Source: Melioribacter sp. | GTDB taxonomy: Bacteria > Bacteroidota > Ignavibacteria > Ignavibacteriales > Melioribacteraceae | Reading direction: 5' to 3' | Length of the DNA: 64,000 nt | NCBI GenBank assembly: GCA_003155655.1 | Contig: PMDS01000135.1 | Span: forward strand, 1-64,000 | Shown: positions 51,138 through 60,363 of the stretch, one piece after another | Layout of the letters: the number at the start of each line of letters is the position of its first letter | Position numbering within the stretch: the first letter of the stretch is position 1 | Position numbers and translations under genes: made by a program | Notes under the pieces: generated by a model | Seen by the model: only the letters and a program-made list of their open reading frames with translations | Told to the model about the DNA's origin: nothing | Database searches by the model: none

Positions 51138-53879
51138 ATGGGGACTCAAATGAAAGAAAAAGGTTTTAGCTTTGATTGTCATCAAAATGTGATGATTAAT
51201 GAAAATCAAAACATTCCTACAGTAGTTTATAAAAATAAAAGTAAAAAACTAATTGGTTATGAAGCTTTAGAATTAACTTCTGAGATTGACAAAATTAACA
51301 AGAATTTTAAGCTAGATATTGGAAAATATGACAGCTCCAAGAATGTGGATTACCGGTATCACAAAACAGCGGATGGGGAGTATGCATCATCAATTAAATT
51401 ATTCGAAATATTTATGGACAAAATCTTAGATGAAGTTGATAAATCTTTATCTATGATGGGACTTTTACGTCCAAATAGTTTGATGGTTGCTGAACCACTC
51501 GCATTATTGAATACAGAGGAGGGGCCTATTGAAGATAAAGCATGGTTATCCCTCTATCGTGCAAATATAAAAAAATACTTCAGTGCAAAAGGATTTATAA
51601 ATATCCAATTTTTACCTGAGCCTTTTGCTGCATTTCAATACTATAAATACATAAAAAAATTTCCACCTCTTTTTGAAAAAAAGAAATATTATGTATTTGT
51701 AATAGATTTTGGCGGTGGAACTTTCGACACATGCGTTATTGAAACTACTATTGAAGGTGAAATTAATAAAAATGAAAAAAATGCCCGACCAATTGGTGCC
51801 TCATCAATCCCTAAAGGAGGTACCAATCTTGACAAGTTAATTCTCGATGATCTTATCCTAAAAAATAATAAATCAAATAGCGCCGAATTGAAAAGGGCTA
51901 TTAGATATTGCCGCGATGTTCTAAAGGAGAGGAAAAAAATAGAGGATGGAGACGTAGGACATCAATGTTTTTATAAAAATTACCTTCATGCTTTAGATAC
52001 AATTGAAAGTGGTAAAAAAGTATTAACTAATCGTATCAGAGATTGGAGCTTAGACAGTGATGATAATGAAACAATTAACTTTTCTCTACCGGATGATTTT
52101 TTTAGTCCGAATTCAACTTTAAAAAATTATCGATTATCGACTTTTCAATATCGCGACATATTTTGTAATTTTTATGAAAACGAACTAAAAAAAGGTATTA
52201 GTAGGACTTTAGATAATTCAGAGCAATATCTATCTAAAAATATTGATTATATATTGTTATCTGGTGGGTCCTGTCAAATATCATGGTTAAAAGAATTGAT
52301 AACACGTGATTTTCAACGTGTATTAAATCAAAGTGAGTTTATTAAACTTAATAATTATAAAGAAGTTGTTTCGGGGGGATTGGCAATAGAAAGTGCTAGA
52401 AGGTTTTATACTCCAAATGGGGATTTTGCTGATACAACCTATAACACTATAAATCTAATATTAAATCCCAATGATAGAGGATATGAAATACCCACCTACA
52501 AATGTGAAACATTAATAACTGACGAAAACACTAAAGAGGGTGTACTAATCCCTTCAGCAACATTTATGCGAAATATATTTGATAAGAAGATATCATGGAA
52601 ATTCAGGTTGAAATCAGAACCGAAACATACTTTAGCACATTATTTTCTAAGAAACACATTGGATATATTTAAAGAATCTGAAATTGATGGTGATAATAAA
52701 TATGCGGATAATTTATTAAATATAATGAACACCCAAGTGGACGTTAAAGCTAAAATATTTGATCAACACTGTCGGCTTGAATTGGAAATAAAAGAGGACG
52801 GCACTGTGTATCCAGAGTTTATATTTAATAAATTAAATAGTCCTGACTCTAGAGTAAAACCAAAACCATTTGTAATTGATATGACTTATGGCGATGAAAA
52901 TATAGACACAAACGCATACCTAGGAATTGATTTTGGAACATGTAATAGTTCAGTTAGTTATGTGAGCCAAAAAGACATTGCACTCTACGACACCAAGAAA
53001 AAATCCTCAATTAACGACACTATGATTACTATTATTAAGGAAGGCAATTACCCAATAGCTTATACTTTAGCTCACTATTACAAAGAATCCGAGGAAGAAC
53101 TGCGAATAAAAAGATTTGCTCGATTCTATGAAAACACACTTACACTCATGCTTTTTGTTATAATTTCGGAACTTCAGGAAGGAAAGAAAAAATATAACAT
53201 CGAGCTTAGTAAATATATGAGATCTGCCGGGTCAATACTAAGTAACATAAAACAATTAATTACTTATATCAATAACGATTGCCATTTCTCAAATCAAATA
53301 AAATTAATATTGTCTAAAGAAGTCATTTCAAAATTAGAAAAGGGAGTTAGTATTATTAATAGTGATAAGCACACATCTCAGAATAATAGTTCCCTCTTGG
53401 AGGAAAACTGTACACTATTAATTGATATAATAGAGAAAATTTTTACTCGATTAAATTTTGGTTTCTTTGAGAACATCAGATCCCAACCATTTTCTCCTCT
53501 TTTAGAAGGAGATTTTATAAACGCTCATGGGAATAGTTTATTTATAGAGAAAATGAAATATAAAGGAAATGAGAACTATGCCAAACAGTTTGCTTTTTTT
53601 GTAGATATAGCAAATGGCAAAGCTCTTAACCTGTTCCCACTAGTCTTATGGGAGAGTTGTAATAAACACTTTGATGCTGACTATGGCCACTGCTATTTCT
53701 TTAGTCTTATTCGTAAAAATGACGGAGTAATCGTTTATAATTCTGCAGATGGATTATGCACAAAAGAAATTAAACCTGGTGAGAAGACCTTCAAATCATT
53801 TTATTCCGAACTCGAAAAAAGTTTTGCTGGTGTAAATAAAAATAATATTTCTAAAGTTGAGATTTCAGAGGTTATTTAA
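51138..53879 (+). CDS. Hsp70/actin-like ATPase with rearranged nucleotide-binding motifs
   Basis: A 913-residue protein; ATG 51138 follows an in-frame stop, and ATG 51150 is an alternative. Residues 25-420 follow the Hsp70 NBD from the strand after phosphate-1: NIPTVVYKNKSKKLIGYEAL, LPEPFAAFQYY, phosphate-2 VIDFGGGTFDTCVIE (D190) and the adenosine motif LLSGGSCQ (about 376). The usual N-terminal phosphate-1 loop (DxGTTNS) is absent from the start. A fitting copy, GIDFGTCNSSVSYV (D598), lies 400 residues later with no second GGGT after it. The arrangement suggests a circular permutation or a split NBD. The remaining C-terminal 300 residues are helical and unknown. It sits in the defence cassette 69 bases past the methylase gene. 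Confidence 0.75.
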   Translation: MGTQMKEKGFSFDCHQNVMINENQNIPTVVYKNKSKKLIGYEALELTSEIDKINKNFKLDIGKYDSSKNVDYRYHKTADGEYASSIKLFEIFMDKILDEVDKSLSMMGLLRPNSLMVAEPLALLNTEEGPIEDKAWLSLYRANIKKYFSAKGFINIQFLPEPFAAFQYYKYIKKFPPLFEKKKYYVFVIDFGGGTFDTCVIETTIEGEINKNEKNARPIGASSIPKGGTNLDKLILDDLILKNNKSNSAELKRAIRYCRDVLKERKKIEDGDVGHQCFYKNYLHALDTIESGKKVLTNRIRDWSLDSDDNETINFSLPDDFFSPNSTLKNYRLSTFQYRDIFCNFYENELKKGISRTLDNSEQYLSKNIDYILLSGGSCQISWLKELITRDFQRVLNQSEFIKLNNYKEVVSGGLAIESARRFYTPNGDFADTTYNTINLILNPNDRGYEIPTYKCETLITDENTKEGVLIPSATFMRNIFDKKISWKFRLKSEPKHTLAHYFLRNTLDIFKESEIDGDNKYADNLLNIMNTQVDVKAKIFDQHCRLELEIKEDGTVYPEFIFNKLNSPDSRVKPKPFVIDMTYGDENIDTNAYLGIDFGTCNSSVSYVSQKDIALYDTKKKSSINDTMITIIKEGNYPIAYTLAHYYKESEEELRIKRFARFYENTLTLMLFVIISELQEGKKKYNIELSKYMRSAGSILSNIKQLITYINNDCHFSNQIKLILSKEVISKLEKGVSIINSDKHTSQNNSSLLEENCTLLIDIIEKIFTRLNFGFFENIRSQPFSPLLEGDFINAHGNSLFIEKMKYKGNENYAKQFAFFVDIANGKALNLFPLVLWESCNKHFDADYGHCYFFSLIRKNDGVIVYNSADGLCTKEIKPGEKTFKSFYSELEKSFAGVNKNNISKVEISEVI

Positions 53880-53934
53880 ATAAATGCTCGATTCAATTAA
53901 ATTATGCGTTATATGATTTAATAGAAGGATGGAT

Positions 53935-55701
53935 ATGAAAAAGAAAGCAACATTATCAGAACTAAAAAATGAAATTACATTAATTAAAAAGCGTTATCCC
54001 GCTCTAAAAGACGATGCTGCATTCGTATTTTGGTTTCTTCATGCCTACTTAGTTGATAAAGAAGAACTTGCAAAAAACTCCTTAACAGGAAAAGTTGGGG
54101 GAAGAACTGGTGAAAAAAATATTGATGCGATATACATTGACCATAAGGCAAGGCAATGTAATGTTATCCAAGCTAAGTATCATAATGTTGAGAATGTATC
54201 TGAAAATAGGAATGATGTTTTAGCCTTTGCTGGATTAGGATTATTACCATGGGTTGATAAAGCAACTCTTGAAACATTTTATAAAAAACTTGATCCAACA
54301 GCTCTGTCAAAATTACAAGAGATCATTCATTGTGTGAAATCGAAACATTACAAATTAAATCTTTATTTTGTAACTACTGGGAAATGCACCTCAACAATCG
54401 TTGATGATGCAAAATCGTCATTGAGAGATGTTCAGGGTGATGTAGACCTTTTCATAATAGCATTCGATCAACTAATGACAATATTCAAAAACTATTTAGA
54501 GGGTATTGCCCCAGCTGTCCCAATTCTTAAATTAAGGATTGTTTCTGATGGAGCAGTTCAACACGAAGGAATTATTCATAGATTTGATCCAAAGACAAGA
54601 ATAGAATCTTGGGTATTTTCGATGTCAGGAAAAGATATAGGTAGTTTATTCACAAAAACTGGGATTCGTTTATTTGCTAAAAATATCCGAGGATATTTAG
54701 GGTCCACAGATATAAATAATGCGATGATTGATACAATAAAGAAAGAACCTGTAAATTTTTGGTACTTCAATAATGGGGTCACAATCGTATGCGATAATGC
54801 GAAAAGAGAAGTTGAGGCGAATGAAGATGTTCTCATTGTGGATGGTGCGCAAGTAATTAATGGTCAACAAACAACAAGAACCTTAGCTATTAATATTTCA
54901 GATAATACGAATGTGCTTGTTAAAGTAATAAAAATACCAAGAGACGACGATGAAAATATTAGCTATGACCAACTTGTAAATTCAATTGTTAGATCTACAA
55001 ATTGGCAGAATCACATTGAGCCCTCTGATCTGGTTTCAAATGATTATATTCAAATCTTACTTGAACGCGAATTTCGAAAAAAGAATTATCAATATATCCG
55101 AAAAAGAATGAGCAAATCTGAAGCTAGGAGTATTTATGGTCAAGGATATTGGCAGATTGATAAAAGAGAACTAGCGCAAGCTGTGGCAGCATGTTTATTT
55201 GATCCGGTAATTGTGCGTAAAGGTAAAGAGGGTCTTTTTGAAGATCCTTTTTATAAATCAATTTTTGGATCAACACAAATATCCTTTTACATTTCCAAAT
55301 TTTGGTTAATGAAACGGATTCAAAGTGTCTCGTATGGTTATCCTGAACGAGCCTATGCAAAATGGGTTGTATTAAATTATTCATGGTCAGTTTTAAAGAA
55401 ACAGATCGAATCGGGGACAAAGGAAAGAAAATTTCGTCTGGTCTGTGAGCAAAAAGATAAAAGGGTAATTGACCCTTTGTCTAATTATCTCGAATTGTTA
55501 TTTAAACTTGCCCTTAATATGTACAAAATTCAGAGAGGTCAGGGAGAAGAAGCTAAAGACATTTCGTCTTTTTTCCAATTAACGAAACTTGATCAAGCGT
55601 TTGTAAAATTTTATAGATCTTCTAAAAACAGGAAACGGAATAGACTAAATTATTACTATACTAAATTTGTTACTAGACTTTCACTTGTAGAACTTGAATA
55701 A
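53935..55701 (+). CDS. AIPR-family protein with N-terminal nuclease-like motif
   Basis: About 588 residues from ATG 53935, which is well spaced from AGAAGG; ATG 53929 touches that site. The central part carries the AIPR (abortive infection phage resistance) signature: RLFAKNIRGYLGSTDINNAM, FWYFNNGVTIVCDN and VDGAQVINGQQTTR. Before it, residues 55-85 read TGEKNIDAIYIDHKARQCNVIQAKYH, a D...Q-x-K pattern like Mrr/PD-(D/E)xK nucleases. AIPR proteins are known from phage-resistance loci and are often fused or linked to nucleases. It lies 55 bases after the Hsp70-like gene, and most likely acts with, or as an independent part of, the cassette. Confidence 0.88.
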   Translation: MKKKATLSELKNEITLIKKRYPALKDDAAFVFWFLHAYLVDKEELAKNSLTGKVGGRTGEKNIDAIYIDHKARQCNVIQAKYHNVENVSENRNDVLAFAGLGLLPWVDKATLETFYKKLDPTALSKLQEIIHCVKSKHYKLNLYFVTTGKCTSTIVDDAKSSLRDVQGDVDLFIIAFDQLMTIFKNYLEGIAPAVPILKLRIVSDGAVQHEGIIHRFDPKTRIESWVFSMSGKDIGSLFTKTGIRLFAKNIRGYLGSTDINNAMIDTIKKEPVNFWYFNNGVTIVCDNAKREVEANEDVLIVDGAQVINGQQTTRTLAINISDNTNVLVKVIKIPRDDDENISYDQLVNSIVRSTNWQNHIEPSDLVSNDYIQILLEREFRKKNYQYIRKRMSKSEARSIYGQGYWQIDKRELAQAVAACLFDPVIVRKGKEGLFEDPFYKSIFGSTQISFYISKFWLMKRIQSVSYGYPERAYAKWVVLNYSWSVLKKQIESGTKERKFRLVCEQKDKRVIDPLSNYLELLFKLALNMYKIQRGQGEEAKDISSFFQLTKLDQAFVKFYRSSKNRKRNRLNYYYTKFVTRLSLVELE

Positions 55702-55807
55702 TTTTTTGGGGGCTAGTATTTATTAATAAAGAACTGTTGACATTAAGTTATTAGGTCTCAAATAATGTTTTACTGATATTATAATTATAAGAGCGCGGTA
55801 ATAATAA

Positions 55808-56023
55808 AATAAACTAACCTCGAGGTCTATTAACTCTGTCGTAGGGATACAGGAACAACTTATAAAGTTGAAACAGCTTGGGATAGAAATAAATGGTTTT
55901 TACATTGCATCTCATGCAAATTTCTTATTTGTGTCAACAAATGAAAATATATTAATAACTATTAAAAATAATCTTCTTGGAATTAGAATTCCAAGTACAA
56001 GAATCATAAAGAATTGTTCTTAA
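55808..56023 (+). pseudogene. Open segment without a start codon, possible gene relic
   Basis: In a 500-base spacer (55702-56202) a frame stays open for 71 codons with coding-like composition (EQLIKLKQLGIEINGFYIAS, then HANFLFVSTNENILITIKNN) but no ATG, GTG or TTG in its first part. I do not recognise the product. The rest of the spacer shows no signal. It could be the tail of a gene cut by recombination. Confidence 0.35.
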
Positions 56024-56202
56024 AGAAAAGTCGGAGACATTATATTTAGATCTATTGAATAACATAATTTAGAAAAATATTTGATTGATATTGTCAATGA
56101 AATAATTGTTCCAGTATAAGTATAGTCAAAAGGATAATCCTGTAAGTGACATATTACACTCCATGCACTAAGTATAAAGTACTGATTTAGAGGTAGAAGC
56201 AA

Positions 56203-57057
56203 ATGAATGATATTGATCTAAAATTCTCACTTAAAGAATTCCTAAACAGCCGCACAGAATTAAAAGAAAATAAAGAGATTATTAAAGTTGAAAAGCAACT
56301 TAAAGACTTTAAACAAAAAATACATACGCATAATTTAAAGAGTAAAATAGAGAACAATGCGAAAACAGATGAATTGATAAATCAGAATAACCTTTTAGTG
56401 AATACCTATGCACGTTTAATTCAAAATAGAAGTAATAGAAATTGTATTAAAAACTTCAAGGGTGATTATCCAAAATTTTATAAAATCCTTATAAATGGAC
56501 TCAATGTATTTTATACAAATTGGATGGCGGCGATAAAACATACAGATGAATTAAAAGAAATAAAAATTGAATTAGTGTGTTTATACATCCAATCTATAAA
56601 TGACGCACTTAACTCAAATATTGTTGTAAAAAGTGCCGTGTTGGAATTTGAGAAATCAAAAAGGATTGAATTTGATATGTATGAAAAATTATTATTCTAT
56701 CACGTGCTAAATAGATTACTTTATATTCCTCAATTAGTGCTGACTTCTTTTGGGTCAAGTATTGACTTACTTAAGAAACAGATTGACGATTTTATAATCC
56801 AATCTCATGATTTGACCAGACAGAATTATTTATTAAATCGCGAATTAGATTATTTAAATAAACCAGATAAAAGAGAACCAAAGAGAACCGCCGATTCTTA
56901 TATCAAAGAATATTTAGACGAATTCGGATTTATTAAATCTATTACAAATCAGTTAAGAGCAGAACAATTCTTAATATGGCTTAGCAAAAAATATCCCGGA
57001 GTACACTTATCTGATAAAACAATCCGGCCTAAATTTTCCTACATCAAGCTTTCCTAA
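56203..57057 (+). CDS. Hypothetical helical protein
   Basis: A 284-residue, lysine- and leucine-rich protein with a coiled-coil start (EIIKVEKQLKDFKQKIHTHNLKS is too long to be a tight motif but is clearly helical) and a second helix near 205-225. The last 55 residues (AEQFLIWLSKKYPGVHLSDKTIRPKF) look like a small helical DNA-binding or primase-associated tail. No family is recognised. It has a GAGG ribosome site and precedes a strong inverted repeat and the replication genes, so a role in control or replication of the element is possible. Confidence 0.6.
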   Translation: MNDIDLKFSLKEFLNSRTELKENKEIIKVEKQLKDFKQKIHTHNLKSKIENNAKTDELINQNNLLVNTYARLIQNRSNRNCIKNFKGDYPKFYKILINGLNVFYTNWMAAIKHTDELKEIKIELVCLYIQSINDALNSNIVVKSAVLEFEKSKRIEFDMYEKLLFYHVLNRLLYIPQLVLTSFGSSIDLLKKQIDDFIIQSHDLTRQNYLLNRELDYLNKPDKREPKRTADSYIKEYLDEFGFIKSITNQLRAEQFLIWLSKKYPGVHLSDKTIRPKFSYIKLS

Positions 57058-57062
57058 TCACA

Positions 57063-57091
57063 TTTGTGTTCAAAAAGAGTTTGAACACAAA
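57063..57091. promoter_or_regulatory. 12-5-12 perfect inverted repeat ahead of the replication module
   Basis: TTTGTGTTCAAA (57063-57074) and TTTGAACACAAA (57080-57091) are perfect inverted repeats with an AAGAG spacer, 6 bases after one stop codon and 87 bases before the RepO-like start. No T tract follows, so an operator or origin-linked site is as likely as a terminator. Confidence 0.5.
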
Positions 57092-57177
57092 AATAAACAC
57101 GTATTAATTAGTTCCCAGAAGTTTGGAAAAATAGTAATTATGTGATCCTTATTTATAATGAATTAAGATATTGAATT

Positions 57178-57897
57178 ATGGCTTCACCCAAGAAAGAAAA
57201 CGGATTTACAGCAATACCAAATGAACTCTTTGAAGCGATTCTTATGAGTTCATTGACTTTAAGAGAGCTAAAGATAGTTTTATTTGTTATCCGATATACT
57301 TATGGATTCCAACGACAAGAAGCCAAGCTTTCAGTAAGATTTATTGCTGAGGGAACGGGAATAAAGTTTAATCATATAGCTACATCTATTAAATCACTTC
57401 TACAAAAAAATATATTGTATCTCTACGAAAATTATTCTCATCGTAAAGGTAGAATCATAACCCTGAATACAGATTATGAATCATGGTATTTAAAAAATGC
57501 AATAATTCTTAAGAGTTACCAAAAGAGGAACAGATATGTTCCTATAAAAGTCACTAATAAAGTTCCTGAAACAGTAACAAAGAAAGAAAACGGTAAAGAA
57601 AAAAATAAAGAAAGGTATTGCTCGGCTAAAGTAATATATCTGAATAATTTTCAATCGGAAGACAATTCACAGAATTATAAAATAGCTAAAGAAGATAATT
57701 ACACCCTTAATGAAAAACATCAAAACAATGATCAACCTCAAGCGGTAGATGAGACACATTTACAAATCTCCAATAAATATAATCTTCAGAGTATAGTAAG
57801 TAAAGGAAGCAATAAAGGAAATCTCTTTTCCGCTGGACAAAAAGCAATGTCTAAAAAATGGAGCGATGCTAACATTGCTACAACAAAATATAAATAA
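57178..57897 (+). CDS. Phage replication protein O-like (winged helix)
   Basis: A 239-residue protein. Residues 5-110 follow the phage replication protein O N-terminal domain: ENGFTAIPNELFEAILMSSLTLRELKIVLFVIRYTYGFQRQEAKLS, IAEGTGIKFNHIATSIKSLLQKNIL, a winged helix that binds the origin. The remaining half is low-complexity and polar, the usual linker that recruits a helicase loader. Its end overlaps the DnaC-like gene by 32 bases, the lambda O/P-like arrangement. This indicates that the element can initiate its own replication after excision. Confidence 0.85.
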   Translation: MASPKKENGFTAIPNELFEAILMSSLTLRELKIVLFVIRYTYGFQRQEAKLSVRFIAEGTGIKFNHIATSIKSLLQKNILYLYENYSHRKGRIITLNTDYESWYLKNAIILKSYQKRNRYVPIKVTNKVPETVTKKENGKEKNKERYCSAKVIYLNNFQSEDNSQNYKIAKEDNYTLNEKHQNNDQPQAVDETHLQISNKYNLQSIVSKGSNKGNLFSAGQKAMSKKWSDANIATTKYK

Positions 57898-58474
57898 GGA
57901 TTGGATCCCTTTAATTACGGGAATACCAAAAAGATATCAACAGTATAGTTTTAACAATTTTATTGAAAGAGGAGATAAATACAAGGAAGCTAAATTATGC
58001 TGCAAAGAGTATTTCAACTATAAGTCACATAAATCAGGATTATTTATTGGCGGGCCTCCAGGAGTGGGAAAGACACATTTGGCGGTAGGTACCATTAGAA
58101 ATCTTGAAATAATTACAGAGAATGGAATCCCAAGGAAAGCAAAAGCAAAGATGATCGATGCTGATGAATACTTTAATCTACTATATAATGCCATTAATTC
58201 AAAACAAAGCAAAGATAAGGTCATCCAGGAATTATATCGATATAATGACGTTCTTCTATTAGATGATTTAGGGCTTATAAATATGACGATGGCTAAACAA
58301 GAAAATCTTTACCTCTTGATTAATTACACATATATGCACCTAAGCAAAATAATTATCACAACAAATTTTACTTTAGATGAATTTGCAAAATACGATGAAA
58401 GAATTTCTAGCCGTCTATATGAAATGTGCCATATAATAGTTTTAACAGGTGAGGATTATCGACTAAAACAATAA
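57866..58474 (+). CDS. DnaC/IstB-like AAA+ helicase loader
   Basis: A 202-residue AAA+ ATPase. Walker A GGPPGVGKTHLAVG (about 63-76), Walker B LLLDDLGLINMT (about 130), sensor I region IIITTNF, and the arginine-finger area DERISSRLYEMCHII. Both length and motifs fit DnaC-type loaders rather than IstB of IS21, since no istA is adjacent. It should load the host DnaB helicase at the origin bound by the RepO-like protein. Confidence 0.9.
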   Translation: MLTLLQQNINKDWIPLITGIPKRYQQYSFNNFIERGDKYKEAKLCCKEYFNYKSHKSGLFIGGPPGVGKTHLAVGTIRNLEIITENGIPRKAKAKMIDADEYFNLLYNAINSKQSKDKVIQELYRYNDVLLLDDLGLINMTMAKQENLYLLINYTYMHLSKIIITTNFTLDEFAKYDERISSRLYEMCHIIVLTGEDYRLKQ

Positions 58475-58505
58475 TTATGAAAATATTATTATAAATGAGA
58501 TCAAA

Positions 58506-58808
58506 ATGAGTAAAAAAATAGCAAAAAATAGCTCAAATCATAAGGGGAAATCCCCGCAAGCTATTGAAATAGATAAAGTTAGCGAAAACATCCTGGGGGT
58601 AAGCTTTGGTAAAAAAATTCTTAAACCACGTGATATTAAAAGGATACACTCAAAATTAATCACAACTTTTATTCAAGGCAATATTACTTCTGAAAGAGCC
58701 AAAACTCTATCATATTTATGTCAGTCTTATCTTCAAGCATTAGGGTTTATCGAAATGGAAGAAAGAATAAAAGCACTAGAAGAAAAAACGGGAGCTAATC
58801 ATGTTTAA
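58506..58808 (+). CDS. Hypothetical protein, 100 residues
   Basis: A basic, helical protein with a lysine/asparagine-rich start and a final coiled-coil segment (MEERIKALEEKTGA). The middle (ITSERAKTLSYLCQSYLQALGF) recalls small phage and conjugative-element proteins that mediate oligomerisation. No family can be named. It overlaps the next gene by 8 bases. Confidence 0.6.
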   Translation: MSKKIAKNSSNHKGKSPQAIEIDKVSENILGVSFGKKILKPRDIKRIHSKLITTFIQGNITSERAKTLSYLCQSYLQALGFIEMEERIKALEEKTGANHV

Positions 58809-59055
58809 TATGTCTAGGAATCTTAAAAGAATAGAAAATTTAGAGAAACAATTGATACCGAAAAGAAAGATACTATGGATAAGTATGAAGAGTAGTGAAT
58901 CAAAGGAAGAATTAATAAAAAAATATGAAGAGGAAAATGGTAAAATTGATTATTCACTCATTAAAGAAACATGTATTATGTCAATACATCCTGATATTGC
59001 TGGTTCTAATTTTCAATCCTCAGTTAATATACTAGATGAACCGCAAATCAGGTGA
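58801..59055 (+). CDS. Hypothetical protein, 84 residues
   Basis: A small protein with a leucine-zipper-like N-terminus (NLKRIENLEKQLIP) and a beta segment (KRKILWISMKSSES). No recognised family. Its 8-base overlap with the preceding gene and the 100-base gap to the recombinase suggest it ends the replication operon. Confidence 0.55.
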   Translation: MFNMSRNLKRIENLEKQLIPKRKILWISMKSSESKEELIKKYEEENGKIDYSLIKETCIMSIHPDIAGSNFQSSVNILDEPQIR

Positions 59056-59156
59056 AGATTAAAAAATTACGGTACAGTTGACAATGTTGAGAGAAAATAA
59101 TGCAATAGCAAAGCAAATACTTTTAACTGAGTTTTATTATTTATAAATGTTAAATA

Positions 59157-60134
59157 ATGGACTATTTAATACAACAAATAAATGAAAATTATTCTTTGGA
59201 TGAAATTTCCAAATTGGAGGTTCTTCTTAAGAACATAAAAGAAAAAAAGGAGAGAGAACATAATGCATCTCCTTCTCTATACAAATTTTCATCAGAATAT
59301 GAATTATATATAGGCAATACTTTCACTCCGAAATACCTAAGTTCTGTAAGGTCATCATTTATACATTTGAAAAAGTATTTTGGCGAAGCTAAATACATGA
59401 CTGATATTTCTTGTAAGGATGCAGAGAACTTTAAGAATTATCTCATAAACAGGGTACCTAAGGGCTATGCTGTATATCTCAGAACGGTCAAAGCAAGTTT
59501 TAATGTTGCCTTAAAGTGGGGATATGTAACTGCAAACCCTTTTCAAAAAATAAAATTTCTAAAAAAACAACTTTGTAAACCAATATTCTTAAAGCCAAAA
59601 GATTTAGATCATATTCTAACTTTTCTAAGCAACCAAATGATAAAAGAAATTGTAATTTTTGGTTTTTATACCGGCTGCAGATTGAGTGAGATTATCAACT
59701 TAAAGTGGAATAACATTGATCTAAGCAAAAAAATAATCTTAATAGGGGATGATCAATTTAGAACAAAATCAGGTAAGCAAAGAGTTATACCAATCTGCAA
59801 GGAAGTAAATAAAATATTAACGGATCTTTCAAAAAAAACAAACAACGCTGAAGGTTATGTTTTTGCTAAATCGAATGGTTTTCCATACAACAAGGATTAT
59901 GTTTCCAGTAGCTTCAAGGAAGCCAGTAGGAAGGCCAGGATTGATGAAAAAATCCATTTCCACACACTACGCCACTCATTTGCTTCAAACCTTGCTAACA
60001 AAGGGGTTCCTATTGTTGTTATAAAGGAATTAATGGGTCATGCGGATATATCAACTACCCAAATCTATTCACATACCAATCTTGAATCTCTCAAAGCGGC
60101 AATAAATAAATTTGATTTAGAAGAAAACGACTGA
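59157..60134 (+). CDS. Tyrosine recombinase (integrase) 2
   Basis: A 325-residue site-specific recombinase related to the one at 36526. SAM-like domain about 55-140; catalytic residues in YTGCRLSEIINLKW (first arginine), TKSGKQRVIPI (lysine), HTLRHSFASN (H-x-x-R), GHADISTTQ and the tyrosine of QIYSHT. The two proteins share almost identical HFHTLRHSFASN and STTQIY-type blocks but differ elsewhere, so they are paralogues, not a fresh duplication. Recombinases at both edges suggest either a composite of two elements or paired recombinases acting together. Confidence 0.93.
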   Translation: MDYLIQQINENYSLDEISKLEVLLKNIKEKKEREHNASPSLYKFSSEYELYIGNTFTPKYLSSVRSSFIHLKKYFGEAKYMTDISCKDAENFKNYLINRVPKGYAVYLRTVKASFNVALKWGYVTANPFQKIKFLKKQLCKPIFLKPKDLDHILTFLSNQMIKEIVIFGFYTGCRLSEIINLKWNNIDLSKKIILIGDDQFRTKSGKQRVIPICKEVNKILTDLSKKTNNAEGYVFAKSNGFPYNKDYVSSSFKEASRKARIDEKIHFHTLRHSFASNLANKGVPIVVIKELMGHADISTTQIYSHTNLESLKAAINKFDLEEND

Positions 60135-60200
60135 ACATTTACACAGTTCTAAATAAAAACCTGCAATTATAGCCCCAAATTGATATAATTTAATTGATCT

Positions 60201-60232
60201 AGAGGACACAAAAAGGAATGAAGTCCTCTTTT
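60201..60232 (+). terminator. Intrinsic terminator after recombinase 2
   Basis: AGAGGAC (60201-60207) pairs with GTCCTCT (60223-60229) over a 15-nt loop and runs into TTTT, 67 bases past the recombinase stop. Confidence 0.75.
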
Positions 60233-60363
60233 CAAAATGATTAAGCCGATGTTGTTAAAATCACAGCTATGCAAATTATACAATCTTGATTAAAATATTG
60301 GAAGCAGGAGAATAATTAATTACTTAAATTATATCATATAATAATAGCAGTGCTTTTTTGCTT

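Larger units (their letters stand above)
36398..60142. mobile_element. Putative integrative element (genomic island) at tRNA-Gln with two recombinases
   Basis: The segment begins beside tRNA-Gln and is bounded by two related tyrosine recombinases (36526-37563 and 59157-60134). It carries a defence cassette and a RepO/DnaC-like replication module. The 13-mer ACTGAACATTTAC occurs at 36459-36471 (before the first recombinase) and at 60130-60142 (end of the second), in the same orientation. None of the CCGTTAGCTAACGG repeats common left of 18 kb occurs inside. I found no second copy of the tRNA-Gln 3' end in the window, so the exact right boundary is open; it could be two nested elements. Confidence 0.65.

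Noticed and set aside
57866-58474. AAA+ protein considered as IstB of an IS21 element
   Set aside because: No istA transposase or IS ends are present, and the overlap with a RepO-like gene fits a helicase loader.
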